Assembly (NCBI GenBank): GCA_002345575.1
Contig: DDVX01000006.1
Coordinates: 186,001-250,000, forward strand
DNA: 64,000 nt
Direction of reading: 5' to 3'
Source of the DNA: Stutzerimonas stutzeri
GTDB lineage: Bacteria; Pseudomonadota; Gammaproteobacteria; Pseudomonadales; Pseudomonadaceae
Each line of letters starts with the position of its first letter. Position 1 is the first letter of the stretch. Shown in pieces: positions 52,895 to 62,465 of the stretch. The notes beneath the pieces are model-generated. The model saw nothing but the letters and a program-made list of their open reading frames with translations. It did not search any database and was not told where the DNA came from. The translations under genes and the position numbers were made by a program.

Positions 52895-53656
52895 ATGCGC
52901 GCCCTTATTGCCTGTGTATTACTCGCCTTCAGCCTGAACAGCCTGGCCGATAGCTACGACGAACTCTACGAAACTGCCGGTTGGACCGAGCAGCGGGGCA
53001 ACTTCAGCGATGCCCTTATCGCCGCCCAGCAACGCTACAAGAGCAGCTTGCCGCCTGCGGTCTTTCAGGCGCTGGTGACCAACAGCAACAAACGCTTCGC
53101 CGCCGATGCCATCGACCGGCGCGCTAAACAGGCGCTGCGCCAGTCTCTGGATGACCCGCAACCGGCGCTGGAGTTCTTCCAGACACCTTTGGGCCACAAG
53201 ATCGTTGCTGCCGAAACCCTGGCCGCGCGCAAGGAGCAGCTGGCCCGCTATGAAAACGGCCTGCCACGCATGGAAGCCGGCAGCAATCGGCAGCTGCTGA
53301 TTCGTCATCTAGCCCAGGCTCTGCCCGCCGCAGAAGCCGGTGCCGAGGTCAGCCTGGCGTTGGCCGGTGTCGCTGCGGACAGCCTTAGCCAGATGATCCC
53401 CGGCCTGCTCGGCGGTAATCAGACTCAAGGACTGCTGGAGAGCCAGCGCGCACGCCTGCAGCAGCAGATCGAGGCCGACCTGGACAACACCCTGCTGTAC
53501 GTCTATCGCAACCTTTCGGATGTGGAGCTGGACGAGTTTGTCACCTTCGCCCAGTCATCCACCGGCAGGGATTACTACCAGGCAGCGCTGAAAACCCTGC
53601 GTGCGGCACTGCGTGCTGACAGCGGTACCGAGATCCAGGCGCAACAGGGTATCTAG
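52895..53656 (+). CDS. DUF2059-like exported protein
   Basis: 253 residues, ATG at 52895 preceded by CAGGAG. A signal peptide (MRALIACVLLAFSLNSLA) leads to an all-helical periplasmic domain. The C-terminal segment (NLSDVELDEFVTFAQSSTGRDYYQAALKTL) is the DUF2059-type helical motif of unknown function. Divergent from the dioxygenase gene, with no obvious operon partner. Assignment rests on that motif only. Confidence 0.8.
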   Translation: MRALIACVLLAFSLNSLADSYDELYETAGWTEQRGNFSDALIAAQQRYKSSLPPAVFQALVTNSNKRFAADAIDRRAKQALRQSLDDPQPALEFFQTPLGHKIVAAETLAARKEQLARYENGLPRMEAGSNRQLLIRHLAQALPAAEAGAEVSLALAGVAADSLSQMIPGLLGGNQTQGLLESQRARLQQQIEADLDNTLLYVYRNLSDVELDEFVTFAQSSTGRDYYQAALKTLRAALRADSGTEIQAQQGI

Positions 53657-53686
53657 CCTGTGGCTGTGTGAATTCGGTACCGCGGA

Positions 53687-54625
53687 TCATTTCAGTCGCT
53701 CGCTGAGAAAGTCGAAATACTTCCGGCGTAGCGCTTCTCGTTCGTTGACCAGGTGGTGCCGCGCCCCAGGTAAACGCAGGATTTCAGGGGCGGCGAATTT
53801 CTGCTCCAGCACCGGCAGGTTGTACCGCCAGTCGACGGTCATATCGGCCTCACCCTGAATGATAATCGGGCTTTGCCCGTTCGCCGCGGCGCCTTCAATA
53901 CGCGGAATCCAGCGCGACAGTGCGCCAACCCAGGCTGTGGGAAGGATGTCCGGCTGCAGCGGATCACTGCGCTGAACGAAATCGAGAAAGGCCGGATCGC
54001 CAGAGTTGTCGCTGAAGGTACGAGGGATCTGCTGCACGAAGCGGCGGACCAGTTCATAGCTGATCCGCGATCGTAGCCAGGCGCGTGGGCGCACCAGCGG
54101 CGCCAGCAGAATGGTCCGCCCCAGCTGGGAATTGCCCGGCTGATGCAGCAGGTAGTCGATGGCAATCGCACCACCGGTGCTTTGCCCCAGCAGGTGCCAG
54201 GGTTGCGGCAGGTCAAGCTGGCGTGCCTGCTCGAACAAACCGCTGAGCACCGCCTGGTATTCGTCGAACTCATTGATGCTGGCCCGCGGCCCGCTGGACA
54301 GCCCATGTCCAGGCAGATCACAACCCAGCACGGCAAACCCCATCCCCAGCCCCCAATCGACCACGTGCCGGTACAGGCCCATATGGTCGTAGTAGCCATG
54401 CAGGATCAGCAGGGTCGCGTGAGGCTGCTCAGGCCACCAGGCCTGGGCCACGATGTCATATCCGCCGACGCGAAAGCGCCCCAGACGACGCTGCACATCA
54501 GGTCTATGGGGCATATCCAGGCCGTAATAGGACTGGTATTCAATGCTTTCGACGCCAGCGTCAACAGCCTGGGACAACGATGACAGACCGCTGCGCAGGT
54601 GCTCGGGCTGGATACGTGAGGGCAT
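53687..54625 (-). CDS. Alpha/beta hydrolase (lysophospholipase/monoglyceride lipase-like)
   Basis: 312 residues, no signal peptide. HGYYDHMGLYRHVVDWGL carries the oxyanion HG and the family's early motif, LLGQSTGGAIAIDYLL the nucleophile Ser, GEADMTVDW the likely Asp region, and PGARHHLVNERE the catalytic His. The serine_aminopeptidase/Hydrolase_4 family includes lysophospholipases and monoacylglycerol lipases; the substrate is not predictable. Convergent with the DUF2059 gene. Confidence 0.88.
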   Translation of the reverse strand: MPSRIQPEHLRSGLSSLSQAVDAGVESIEYQSYYGLDMPHRPDVQRRLGRFRVGGYDIVAQAWWPEQPHATLLILHGYYDHMGLYRHVVDWGLGMGFAVLGCDLPGHGLSSGPRASINEFDEYQAVLSGLFEQARQLDLPQPWHLLGQSTGGAIAIDYLLHQPGNSQLGRTILLAPLVRPRAWLRSRISYELVRRFVQQIPRTFSDNSGDPAFLDFVQRSDPLQPDILPTAWVGALSRWIPRIEGAAANGQSPIIIQGEADMTVDWRYNLPVLEQKFAAPEILRLPGARHHLVNEREALRRKYFDFLSERLK

Positions 54626-54712
54626 GGGAATTCTTCAGGTTGCTTTGCCTTCGGATATTCAGCTCTGAGCCGCGTCATGGCAAGCTTGCGAACCCGCCCG
54701 CTGAGTTCCGCC

Positions 54713-55282
54713 ATGAGCACTCGCCACAAGTATCTGATCGCAGGCCTGATCGTCCTGCTCTGGGCCAGCGCCATGCTCGCCGCCTTCTGGTGGTTCGAAG
54801 AACGCTACCTGCGCACCTTCGAGGGCGAGCGAGCCGAACTTTTTTCCGGTGACTCGCTACAGCTGCCAACAACTCTACAGGGTCCAGGCCCGGTGCGCTT
54901 CGTGCACTTCTGGGACCCTGGGTGCCCTTGCAACGTGGGCAATCAGCAGCATCTGCAGGAGCTGCTGGAGAATTTCACCGGCCAGCCGGTGGAGTTCTTC
55001 GAGGTTCGCAAGCCGGGCAGCACGGGCCGGCTGCCGCAACAGCTGGCAGCACTCAAACCCCTTGCGGGACTTACAGGCTCCGAGCTGCTACCGGCCAGCC
55101 CGGCGGTGGCCATCTGGGACCGCAATGGCGAACTGGCCTATATCGGCCCCTACAGCGAGGGGGCGGTGTGCAGCTCGGACAACAGTTTCGTCGAACCCAT
55201 CCTCGAAGCGCTGTTGGCCGGGCGACCAGTCCGGGCTACCCACTCCCTGGCGGTCGCGTGCTTCTGCGACTGGGAGCATTGA
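54713..55282 (+). CDS. Membrane-anchored thioredoxin-like protein (DUF6436-like)
   Basis: 189 residues. One N-terminal helix (YLIAGLIVLLWASAMLAAFWWF) and a periplasmic thioredoxin-like domain with RFVHFWDPGCPCNVGNQQHL; the CPC in place of CxxC is notable. The ATG at 54713 is chosen over the open frame from 54677 because it begins just before the helix. A Cys (EGAVCSSDN) and a C-terminal CFC occur later. Electron transfer is possible but unproven. Ends at a terminator shared with spuH. Confidence 0.75.
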   Translation: MSTRHKYLIAGLIVLLWASAMLAAFWWFEERYLRTFEGERAELFSGDSLQLPTTLQGPGPVRFVHFWDPGCPCNVGNQQHLQELLENFTGQPVEFFEVRKPGSTGRLPQQLAALKPLAGLTGSELLPASPAVAIWDRNGELAYIGPYSEGAVCSSDNSFVEPILEALLAGRPVRATHSLAVACFCDWEH

Positions 55283-55316
55283 GAAAACCGGATCGCAAGC
55301 TACTGGCAAAAAACAG

Positions 55317-55340
55317 AAGGGCGCAAACCTTGCGCCCTTT
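55317..55340. terminator. Bidirectional rho-independent terminator
   Basis: AAGGGCGCAA / TTGCGCCCTT stem (10 bp), 3-nt loop, T-run to the right and A-run (55308-55313) to the left. It serves the thioredoxin-like gene and the convergent spu operon. Confidence 0.9.
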
Positions 55341-55351
55341 CTGCTTTCAGT

Positions 55352-56230
55352 TCAGCTATGCGCCGGTGGCGGCATCATGACCTTGCGCTCGGCACCCTGG
55401 TCGGCGTCTATAGCCTGCTGCATTGCACGAATACGATGCCTCTCCGCACGCCGCGAGAGGTACCAGGCGATAAAGGTGAACAGCGAGACCGTCAGCAGGA
55501 TCAGGCTGGCGACGGCGTTGATCTCCGGTTTCACACCCAGGCGCACGGCAGAGAAGATCTCCATCGGCAAAGTGGTAGAGCCAGGTCCGGAAACGAAGCT
55601 GGCCAGCACCAGGTCATCCAGCGACAGGGCAAAGGAGAGCATCCCGCCGGCGGCCAGCGAGGGCGCGATCATCGGCATGGTGATCACGAAGAACACCTTC
55701 CACGGACGCGCGCCCAGGTCCATTGCCGCTTCCTCGATGGATAGGTCCAGCTCGCGCAGACGTGCCATTACCACCACCGCCACATAGGCAGAGCAGAAGG
55801 TGGTGTGAGCGATCCAGATGGTCACCAGGCCACGCTGCGCCGGCCAGCCCACCAGTTGCGCCATGGCCACGAACAGCAGCAGCAGCGACAGACCGGTAAT
55901 CACCTCAGGCATCACCAGCGGCGCCGTGACCAGCCCGCCGAACAGCGTGCGACCACGAAACACCGGGATACGCGTGAGCACGAAGGCGGCCATGGTGCCC
56001 AGCGCCACTGCCGCAATCGAGGTGTAGAGGGCCACTTCCAGCGAGCGCATCACCGCGCCCATCAGCTGGGCGTTGTCCCACAGCCCCACATACCATTTCA
56101 CCGACCAGCCGCCCCAGACAGTTACCAGACGCGACTCGTTGAAGGAGTAGATGACCAAAATGACCATCGGCAGGTAGATGAACAGCAACCCGAGCACCAG
56201 GATCAGGTTGGAAAAGCTCCAGCGCCTCAT
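55352..56230 (-). CDS. spuH: Polyamine ABC transporter permease, PotI/SpuH-like
   Basis: 292 residues with six membrane helices. ATPase-coupling loop EEAAMDLGARPWKVFFVITMPMIAPSL is the EAA motif. Start at ATG 56230 overlaps the spuG stop by 4 nt. The C-terminal tail (about 30 residues, RRAERHRIRAMQQAIDADQG) is cytoplasmic and polar. Last gene of the spu operon. Confidence 0.95.
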   Translation of the reverse strand: MRRWSFSNLILVLGLLFIYLPMVILVIYSFNESRLVTVWGGWSVKWYVGLWDNAQLMGAVMRSLEVALYTSIAAVALGTMAAFVLTRIPVFRGRTLFGGLVTAPLVMPEVITGLSLLLLFVAMAQLVGWPAQRGLVTIWIAHTTFCSAYVAVVVMARLRELDLSIEEAAMDLGARPWKVFFVITMPMIAPSLAAGGMLSFALSLDDLVLASFVSGPGSTTLPMEIFSAVRLGVKPEINAVASLILLTVSLFTFIAWYLSRRAERHRIRAMQQAIDADQGAERKVMMPPPAHS

Positions 56231-57123
56231 AGCTTGCCCTCCAGTTCCTTGGCTTGGTTCCTGTTGAACATAATGATCGGCACCAGCAGGATCGCCAGCA
56301 TCACCACTGCCAACGCCGAAGCCACCGGCCAATCGCGGTTGTTGAAGAACTCTTGCCAGAGCACCTTGCCGATCATCAGCGTCTCGGGCCCGCCCAGCAG
56401 TTCAGGAATCACAAACTCGCCCACCACCGGAATGAACACCAGCATGCAGCCGGCGATGATGCCGTTCTTCGACAGCGGCACGGTGATCTTCCAGAAGCTG
56501 GTCAGCCGTCGCGCACCGAGATCAGAAGCGGCTTCCAGCAGGCTCAGGTCGTGCTTCACCAGGTTGGCGTAGAGCGGCAGGATCATGAACGGTAGGTACG
56601 AATAGACGACGCCGATATACACAGCGAGATCCGTGTTGAGGATATGCAGGGGGGTGTCGATCAGGCCCATGCCCAGCAGCAAGCTGTTGAGCAGGCCATT
56701 GCTGCTGAGAATACCCATCCAGGCATAGACGCGGATCAGGATCGCGGTCCAGGTCGGCATCATGATCAGCAGCAGCAGCACCGTCTGCAGATCGCGGCGC
56801 GCGCGGGCGATGGCGTAGGCCATGGGATAGCCGATCAGCAGACACAGCAGGGTGCTGAAGAAGGCGATTTTCAGCGAGCCAGCATAGGCCGCAAGGTAGA
56901 GCGCATCCTCGCTGAGGAAGATGTAGTTGCCGAGGTTGATCAGCACCTGCAGCTGCTGATCGGCGTAGGCGAAGATATCCGTGTACGGCGGAATCGCTAC
57001 GTCGGCCTCGGCGAAGCTGATCTTCAGGACGATGGCGAATGGCAGCAGAAAGAACAGCATCAACCACACGAAAGGGACGCCGATGACCAGCCGACGGCCA
57101 AGGCTCATGCGTATGCGGTTCAT
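56227..57123 (-). CDS. spuG: Polyamine ABC transporter permease, PotH/SpuG-like
   Basis: 298 residues, six membrane helices, and the EAA loop LEAASDLGARRLTSFWKITVPLSKNG. The ATG at 57123 overlaps the spuF stop by 4 nt, matching the downstream overlap with spuH. It forms the membrane pore with SpuH for putrescine and spermidine entry. Confidence 0.95.
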   Translation of the reverse strand: MNRIRMSLGRRLVIGVPFVWLMLFFLLPFAIVLKISFAEADVAIPPYTDIFAYADQQLQVLINLGNYIFLSEDALYLAAYAGSLKIAFFSTLLCLLIGYPMAYAIARARRDLQTVLLLLIMMPTWTAILIRVYAWMGILSSNGLLNSLLLGMGLIDTPLHILNTDLAVYIGVVYSYLPFMILPLYANLVKHDLSLLEAASDLGARRLTSFWKITVPLSKNGIIAGCMLVFIPVVGEFVIPELLGGPETLMIGKVLWQEFFNNRDWPVASALAVVMLAILLVPIIMFNRNQAKELEGKL

Positions 57124-58271
57124 GCCTGCAGCACCACGCCGCTGTCGCTGAGCCAGTGCACGTAGACCTGTTCGTCCCAAGTCGGCCACTTCACGTGGCG
57201 CTCGGCGTTGGCGACGAAGGCCTGCAGCAGCATTCCTGATTCAAGCTTGATGAAGTACACCGAGTGCCCGCCCAGATAGGCGATGTCATGCACGGTGCCC
57301 TGTACCCAGTTGTAGTCAGGCAGTTCCAGCTCGGGCTTTTCGATGCTCATCAGCAACTTTTCCGGGCGCAGGGCAAAGGTCACGCGCTTGTCCTCGGCAC
57401 GGGTACTGATGCCGTGCCCGACATAGATCGGCCGTTCTAGCTGCGGACAGGCGATCACTGCATAGCCTTCCATATCCTCGATCAGCTCACCGTCGAACAT
57501 GTTGACGTTGCCGATGAACTCGCAGACCAGTCGGCTTGCCGGGGTCTCGTAGATGTCCATCGGGCTGCCGACCTGGGCGATCCAGCCGATGTGCATGATG
57601 GCGATACGTTCGGCCATGGTCATGGCCTCTTCCTGATCGTGGGTCACCATCACGCAGGTCACGCCAACGCGCTCGATGATCTGCACCAGCTCCAGCTGCA
57701 TCCGGGAACGCAGTTTCTTATCCAGCGCACCCATGGGTTCGTCGAGCAGCAGCAGCTTCGGACGTTTGGCCAGCGAACGGGCCAAGGCCACGCGCTGACG
57801 CTGACCGCCGGAGAGTTGATGCGGCTTGCGCTTGGCATACTGGGTCATCTGCACCAGACCGAGCATCTCCTTCACACGCTCGTCGATCTCCGCCTTCGTC
57901 AGGCGATCCTGCTTGAGGCCGAAGGCAATGTTCTGCTCCACCGTCATGTGCGGAAACAGCGCATAGGACTGGAACATCATGTTGATTGGCCGCTCATAGG
58001 GCGGCATGTCGGTGATGTCCTGGCCATCGAGGAAGATCCGGCCCTCGGTCGGCCGCTCGAAGCCTGCAAGCATGCGCAGCAATGTCGACTTACCCGATCC
58101 CGAGCCACCAAGCAGAGCGAAGATTTCGCCCTTATGAATGCTCAGCGAGACGTCATCGACCGCCACCGTCTCGTCGAATTTCTTCGTGACGCGGTCGATC
58201 TTCAGCAGCACCTGCTTGTTCTGGCTCCCACCGGTGAGGGCCTTTTTGTAGGCGCTGGAGGCAACAGCCAT
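57120..58271 (-). CDS. spuF: Polyamine ABC transporter ATPase, PotG/SpuF-like
   Basis: 383 residues. Walker A GGSGSGKST, Q-loop, signature LSGGQRQRVALARSLA, Walker B LLLLDEPMGALD and a C-terminal TOBE/MOI regulatory domain of about 140 residues. The ATG at 58271 is chosen: GGGAG lies 7 nt upstream, while the TTG at 58277 is only 1 nt from it. Energises import through SpuG/SpuH. Confidence 0.96.
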   Translation of the reverse strand: MAVASSAYKKALTGGSQNKQVLLKIDRVTKKFDETVAVDDVSLSIHKGEIFALLGGSGSGKSTLLRMLAGFERPTEGRIFLDGQDITDMPPYERPINMMFQSYALFPHMTVEQNIAFGLKQDRLTKAEIDERVKEMLGLVQMTQYAKRKPHQLSGGQRQRVALARSLAKRPKLLLLDEPMGALDKKLRSRMQLELVQIIERVGVTCVMVTHDQEEAMTMAERIAIMHIGWIAQVGSPMDIYETPASRLVCEFIGNVNMFDGELIEDMEGYAVIACPQLERPIYVGHGISTRAEDKRVTFALRPEKLLMSIEKPELELPDYNWVQGTVHDIAYLGGHSVYFIKLESGMLLQAFVANAERHVKWPTWDEQVYVHWLSDSGVVLQA

Positions 58272-58348
58272 GCGCAAACTCCCGATTGAAAGAAATGGGC
58301 CCGGCCGTTGCCGGAGCTATCAACAGGCCGAGCAGCGCCCGGCCGTCA

Positions 58349-59437
58349 TCACTGTCCGGACTTGAGCTTGGTCCAAGTGCGTGTCATCAGCCGCTGGATC
58401 TTTGGCGGCAGTTCGTTGTTGACGAACAGGCGATCCAGCACGTTCTGCGGCGGGTAGATAGACTGGTCCTGGCGAACCTCGGGGTCCATCAACTCGCCTG
58501 CCTTCGTGTTGGGGTTGGCATAGCCGACATAATCGCTGACCGAGGCGATGACCTCAGGCTTGAGCAGAAAGTTGATGAATGCATGCGCCTGCTCAACATT
58601 CTTCGAATCGGCAGGGATCGCCAGCATGTCGAACCAGAGATTGCCGCCTTCCTTGGGAATGGAGTAGGCGATTTCGATGCCCTTTCCGGCTTCATCGGCG
58701 CGCGCCGCAGCCTGGAACACGTCACCGGAAAAGCCGGCGGCAATGCAGATATTGCCGTTGGCCAGGTCGGAGACATATTTGGACGAATGGAAATAACGCA
58801 CATAGGGGCGGATTTCCTGCAGCTTGGCCGCGGCCTTGGCGTAGTCGTCCGGATCTTCGCTGTTGGGGTCCAGGCCCAAGTAGTTGAGCACCGCCGGGAT
58901 CATTTCATCTGCAGAGTCGAGTAGCGCGATGCCACAACCGGCGAGCTTCTTGGCATTTTCCGGCTCGAACAGCACAGCCCAGGAATCGACTTCCTCGATC
59001 CCGAGCGCCGTACTCACCATTTCAACGTTGTAGCCGATGCCATTGGTGCCCCACAGGTAAGGCACGGCAAAGGCATTGCCGGGATCGTTCTTTTGCAGCT
59101 GCTTGAGCAGCGCCGGGTCGAGGTTGTCCCAGTTCGGCAGCTTGCTGCGGTCCAGCTCCTGGAAGGCGCCGGCACGAATTTGTTTGCCAAGAAAGTGGTT
59201 GGAAGGCACCACCACGTCATAGCCGCTACGCCCAGCGAGCAGCTTGGCTTCCAAGGTTTCGTTGGCATCGAAGACATCGTAGACGGGTTTGATGCCGGTC
59301 TCTTTCTCGAACGTCTCGAGGGTGGTTTCACCAATGTAATCCGACCAGTTGTAAATGTGCACACTGGCAGCCTGGGCAGAAACGCTACCGCTGATTGCGG
59401 CAACGGCGATAAGAAGCGACTTCAGCGTGGAACGCAT
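58349..59437 (-). CDS. spuE: Polyamine-binding protein, PotF/SpuE-like (second copy)
   Basis: 362 residues. Signal peptide ending SAQA, then VHIYNWSDYIGETTLETFEKETG and the polyamine-binding pocket residues typical of the PotD/PotF family (SDYI, DVFDANETLEAKLLAG). By gene order it corresponds to SpuE, which prefers spermidine; specificity is not provable by eye. Closely related to the next upstream paralogue, so a duplication is evident. Confidence 0.92.
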   Translation of the reverse strand: MRSTLKSLLIAVAAISGSVSAQAASVHIYNWSDYIGETTLETFEKETGIKPVYDVFDANETLEAKLLAGRSGYDVVVPSNHFLGKQIRAGAFQELDRSKLPNWDNLDPALLKQLQKNDPGNAFAVPYLWGTNGIGYNVEMVSTALGIEEVDSWAVLFEPENAKKLAGCGIALLDSADEMIPAVLNYLGLDPNSEDPDDYAKAAAKLQEIRPYVRYFHSSKYVSDLANGNICIAAGFSGDVFQAAARADEAGKGIEIAYSIPKEGGNLWFDMLAIPADSKNVEQAHAFINFLLKPEVIASVSDYVGYANPNTKAGELMDPEVRQDQSIYPPQNVLDRLFVNNELPPKIQRLMTRTWTKLKSGQ

Positions 59438-59639
59438 TGAATTGTCCTCTTGTTACAGGCCGCGCTAGCACAGCGGACGGAAGGTCGGGCTATTTATTGG
59501 AAAACCCAAAGGAATGCAACTGATCTGATACAAAAAGCCATACATCGTGCCCGAAACAGGCCGCTCGACACCCTTTTAGTGGTGAAGCAGCGGCCTGCCG
59601 GCTCGCACGAATCCGCAGGCGCGGCGGGCTACTCAGCCA

Positions 59640-60737
59640 TCAGCGACCGGATTTGATCCGTGTCCAACTGCGGGTCATGGTGCGCTGGGTCTTGGGATCA
59701 AGGTCGGTGAAGGTGTAGAGCTTCTGCAGCACCTCCTGGCTCGGATAGATGCCGGGGTCGGTACGGATCTCCTCAGCCACTAGCGGAGTTGAAGCCGCAT
59801 TGGCGCTGGGGAACTGCACGTAGTCGACGATGGGCGCCATGACTTCGGGCTTCATCAGGTAGTTGAGGAACACATGGGCATTTTCGACGTTCTTGGCATC
59901 AGCCGGAATTGCCAGCATGTCGAAGAAGCTGCCAGCGCCTTCCTTGGGAATGTTGTAGCTGACGTTCACGCCGTTCTTCGCATCCTCGGCACGCGACTTG
60001 GCCTGATAGATGTCACCCGAGTAACCGATGGCTACGCAGATATTGCCGTTAGCCAAGTCAGAGATGTATTTGGAGGAATGGAAGTAGGCCACGTGCGGGC
60101 GGATCTGCAGGAACAGTTCCTCAGCTTTCTTCAGCTCGTCGGCCTTGCCGCTGTCGGAGGCGTGGCCCAGGTAATGCAGGGCAGCCGGCAGCATCTCGGT
60201 GGGCGAGTCAAGGAAGGCGACGCCGCAGGATTTCAACTTCTCGATGTTCTCGGGCTTGAATACCAGGTCCCAGGAGTCCACGGGCGCGTCTGCCCCCAGC
60301 GCGGCTTTGACCTTCTCGGCGTTGTAGCCGATGCCGATGGTGCCCCACATGTAGGGCACCGAATACGCATTGCCCGGATCGCTCGGCTCCAGCGCCTTGA
60401 GCAGGTCCTTGTCGAGGTTGTTCCAGTTCGGCAGCTTGGACTTGTCCAGCTTCTGGAAAACGCCGGCCTTGATCTGCTTGGCCAGGAAGGGGTTGGAGGG
60501 CACGACCACGTCATAGCCGGAGCTGCCGGCGAGCAGTTTGGCTTCCAGTACTTCGTTGCTGTCAAAGACGTCGTAAACGACCTTGATGCCGGTTTCCTTG
60601 GTGAAGTTGCTCAGCGTGTCTTCGGCAATGTAATCGGACCAGTTGAAAACATGCAGGACCTTCTCCTGGGCCTGGGCAGCACCGGCGAGCGCGCCGGTCA
60701 GCGTCAAGGCAAGTAGCGTTTTGGCAAAGGGTGTCAT
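59640..60737 (-). CDS. spuD: Polyamine-binding protein, PotF/SpuD-like (first copy)
   Basis: 365 residues from ATG 60737 (open frame to 60779). Signal peptide ending AAQA, then LHVFNWSDYIAEDTLSNFTKETG and DVFDSNEVLEAKLLAGSSGYDVVVPSN. By order it corresponds to SpuD, the putrescine-preferring protein. A gap of 202 nt to spuE and one of 206 nt to spuC suggest separate transcript stability or internal promoters. Confidence 0.93.
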   Translation of the reverse strand: MTPFAKTLLALTLTGALAGAAQAQEKVLHVFNWSDYIAEDTLSNFTKETGIKVVYDVFDSNEVLEAKLLAGSSGYDVVVPSNPFLAKQIKAGVFQKLDKSKLPNWNNLDKDLLKALEPSDPGNAYSVPYMWGTIGIGYNAEKVKAALGADAPVDSWDLVFKPENIEKLKSCGVAFLDSPTEMLPAALHYLGHASDSGKADELKKAEELFLQIRPHVAYFHSSKYISDLANGNICVAIGYSGDIYQAKSRAEDAKNGVNVSYNIPKEGAGSFFDMLAIPADAKNVENAHVFLNYLMKPEVMAPIVDYVQFPSANAASTPLVAEEIRTDPGIYPSQEVLQKLYTFTDLDPKTQRTMTRSWTRIKSGR

Positions 60738-60943
60738 CCGTGCTTCTCCTGTTACGTTGTCGGGGGTTTTGATGATCATTCAAGTGATCGGGAGCTTATG
60801 CCGACATCGACCAGGCCCAAGCCAACCCGGCGCGCAGTCTGGCAAGATTGGGACCGTCTATTCAATCAGCTAAACGTCACTGAAGGCTACCCGCCATCAA
60901 GCATAGACGGTCCACGCAAGGAAAACCGCTGCCCGGCGCGTGG

Positions 60944-62302
60944 TCACCCCAGCACATCCGCCGCCGTCAAATCCAGACAGCGCCGCGCCTTGACGATCAG
61001 CTCGTCGATTTCTTCCTCATTGATAACCAGCGGTGGCGAAATAATCATGGTATCGCCCACTGCACGCATCACCAGACCATTCTGGAAGCAATGCTGACGA
61101 CAGAGCATGCCAACCCCCGACTTATCGAAGCGCTCGCGGGTCTTCTTGTTCTTCACCAGCTCCAGTGCACCCAACATGCCGACGCCACGGGCCTCGCCCA
61201 CCAACGGGTGCTCGGCCAGCTCCTGCCAGCGAGACTGCAAGTAGGGTGCCGTTTTTGCCTTGACCCGCTCGACGATCTTTTCCTCACGCAGGATGCGGAT
61301 ATTTTCCAGCGCCACCGCAGCGGCCACCGGATGACCCGAGTAGGTGAAGCCGTGGTAGAACTCGCCGCCTTCATTGAGCGTTTGCACCACTTCATCGCGC
61401 ACCACCACGCCGCCCATGGGGATGTACCCAGAGGTCATACCTTTCGCAATGGGCATCAGGTCGGGGGCGTTGCCGTAGTAGTCGCTGCCGAACCATTCGC
61501 CAGTGCGGCCGAAGCCACAGATCACCTCGTCGGCGACGAACAGAATCTCATAGCGCGCCAGAATCTCGCGGATCTTCGGCCAGTAGCTATCCGGTGGAAT
61601 GATCACGCCGCCGGCACCCTGAATCGGCTCGGCGATAAAGGCGGCGACCTTGTCCTCGCCGACCTCGAGGATCTTCTGCTCCAGCTGCTGGGCGGCACGC
61701 ACGCCGAATGCCTCCGGATCGAGCTCGCCGCCTTCTCCGTACCAGTAAGGCTGGTCGATATGCTCAATACCGGGAATCGGCCCGTCGTTCTGATCATGCA
61801 TGGCCTTCATACCGCCCAGGCTGGCGCCAGCCACGGTGGAGCCGTGGTAGCCGTTCCAGCGGCCGATGACCACTTTCTTCGCAGGCTTGCCCTTGATTGC
61901 CCAGTAATGGCGCACCATGCGCAAGACCGTGTCATTGGCCTCCGAGCCGGAGCCGGTGAAGAACACGTGATTCATTCCGGGCGGCGCAACGTCGGCGATA
62001 GCCTTAGCCAGTGCGATGGCCGGAGGATGGGAGGTCTCGAAGAAGAGGTTGTAATAAGGCAGTTCACGCATCTGCCGAGTAGCCGCCTCGACCAGCTCCT
62101 CGCGGCCATAACCGACATTGACGCACCATAGCCCAGCCATGGCATCGAGGATCTTGTGGCCTTCGCTGTCCCAAAGGTAGACGCCTGAGGCCTTGGTGAT
62201 CACCCGGGTGCCCTTGGCATTGAGCGCCTTGTAGTCGGTGAATGGCGGCAGGTGATGATTGCGGCTCAGGGCTTGCCATTTCAGGGTCTGCGAATCGCTC
62301 AT
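60944..62302 (-). CDS. spuC: Polyamine:pyruvate aminotransferase
   Basis: 452 residues, class III PLP aminotransferase. FFTGSGSEANDTVLRMVRHYW (phosphate cup), ILFVADEVICGFGRTGEWFGS (Asp contact) and IAKGMTSGYIPMGG (Schiff-base Lys). In Pseudomonas SpuC transaminates putrescine and other diamines with pyruvate. The AATTACGG...AGAGGTGACTG leader gives a good ribosome site (AGAGGTG). Between glutamylation genes and transporter genes. Confidence 0.95.
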   Translation of the reverse strand: MSDSQTLKWQALSRNHHLPPFTDYKALNAKGTRVITKASGVYLWDSEGHKILDAMAGLWCVNVGYGREELVEAATRQMRELPYYNLFFETSHPPAIALAKAIADVAPPGMNHVFFTGSGSEANDTVLRMVRHYWAIKGKPAKKVVIGRWNGYHGSTVAGASLGGMKAMHDQNDGPIPGIEHIDQPYWYGEGGELDPEAFGVRAAQQLEQKILEVGEDKVAAFIAEPIQGAGGVIIPPDSYWPKIREILARYEILFVADEVICGFGRTGEWFGSDYYGNAPDLMPIAKGMTSGYIPMGGVVVRDEVVQTLNEGGEFYHGFTYSGHPVAAAVALENIRILREEKIVERVKAKTAPYLQSRWQELAEHPLVGEARGVGMLGALELVKNKKTRERFDKSGVGMLCRQHCFQNGLVMRAVGDTMIISPPLVINEEEIDELIVKARRCLDLTAADVLG

Positions 62303-62329
62303 CAGTCACCTCTTTTATCCGTAATTTTG

Positions 62330-62458
62330 GTGGATGAAGCTCATCCACACCTTGGGCCTTCGTAGGGTGAATCACGCTTCACCGATTCACCGGGGGCCAT
62401 CGCGAGGCGCCCCGTCCCACGAAGTCATGGTGGATGTAAAAAGCGACATCCACCCTAC
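62330..62458. repeat. Cluster of three REP-like palindromes between spuC and spuB
   Basis: First: GTGGATGA / TCATCCAC (62330-62348). Second: GTAG plus GGTGAATC / GATTCACC (62362-62391). Third: GTGGATGT / ACATCCAC ending CACCCTAC (62430-62458). The second and third face each other (GTAGGG ... CCCTAC), a REPIN-like doublet. They lie in the 163-nt spuB-spuC gap and may influence mRNA decay. Confidence 0.75.
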
Positions 62459-62465
62459 AAACGCT

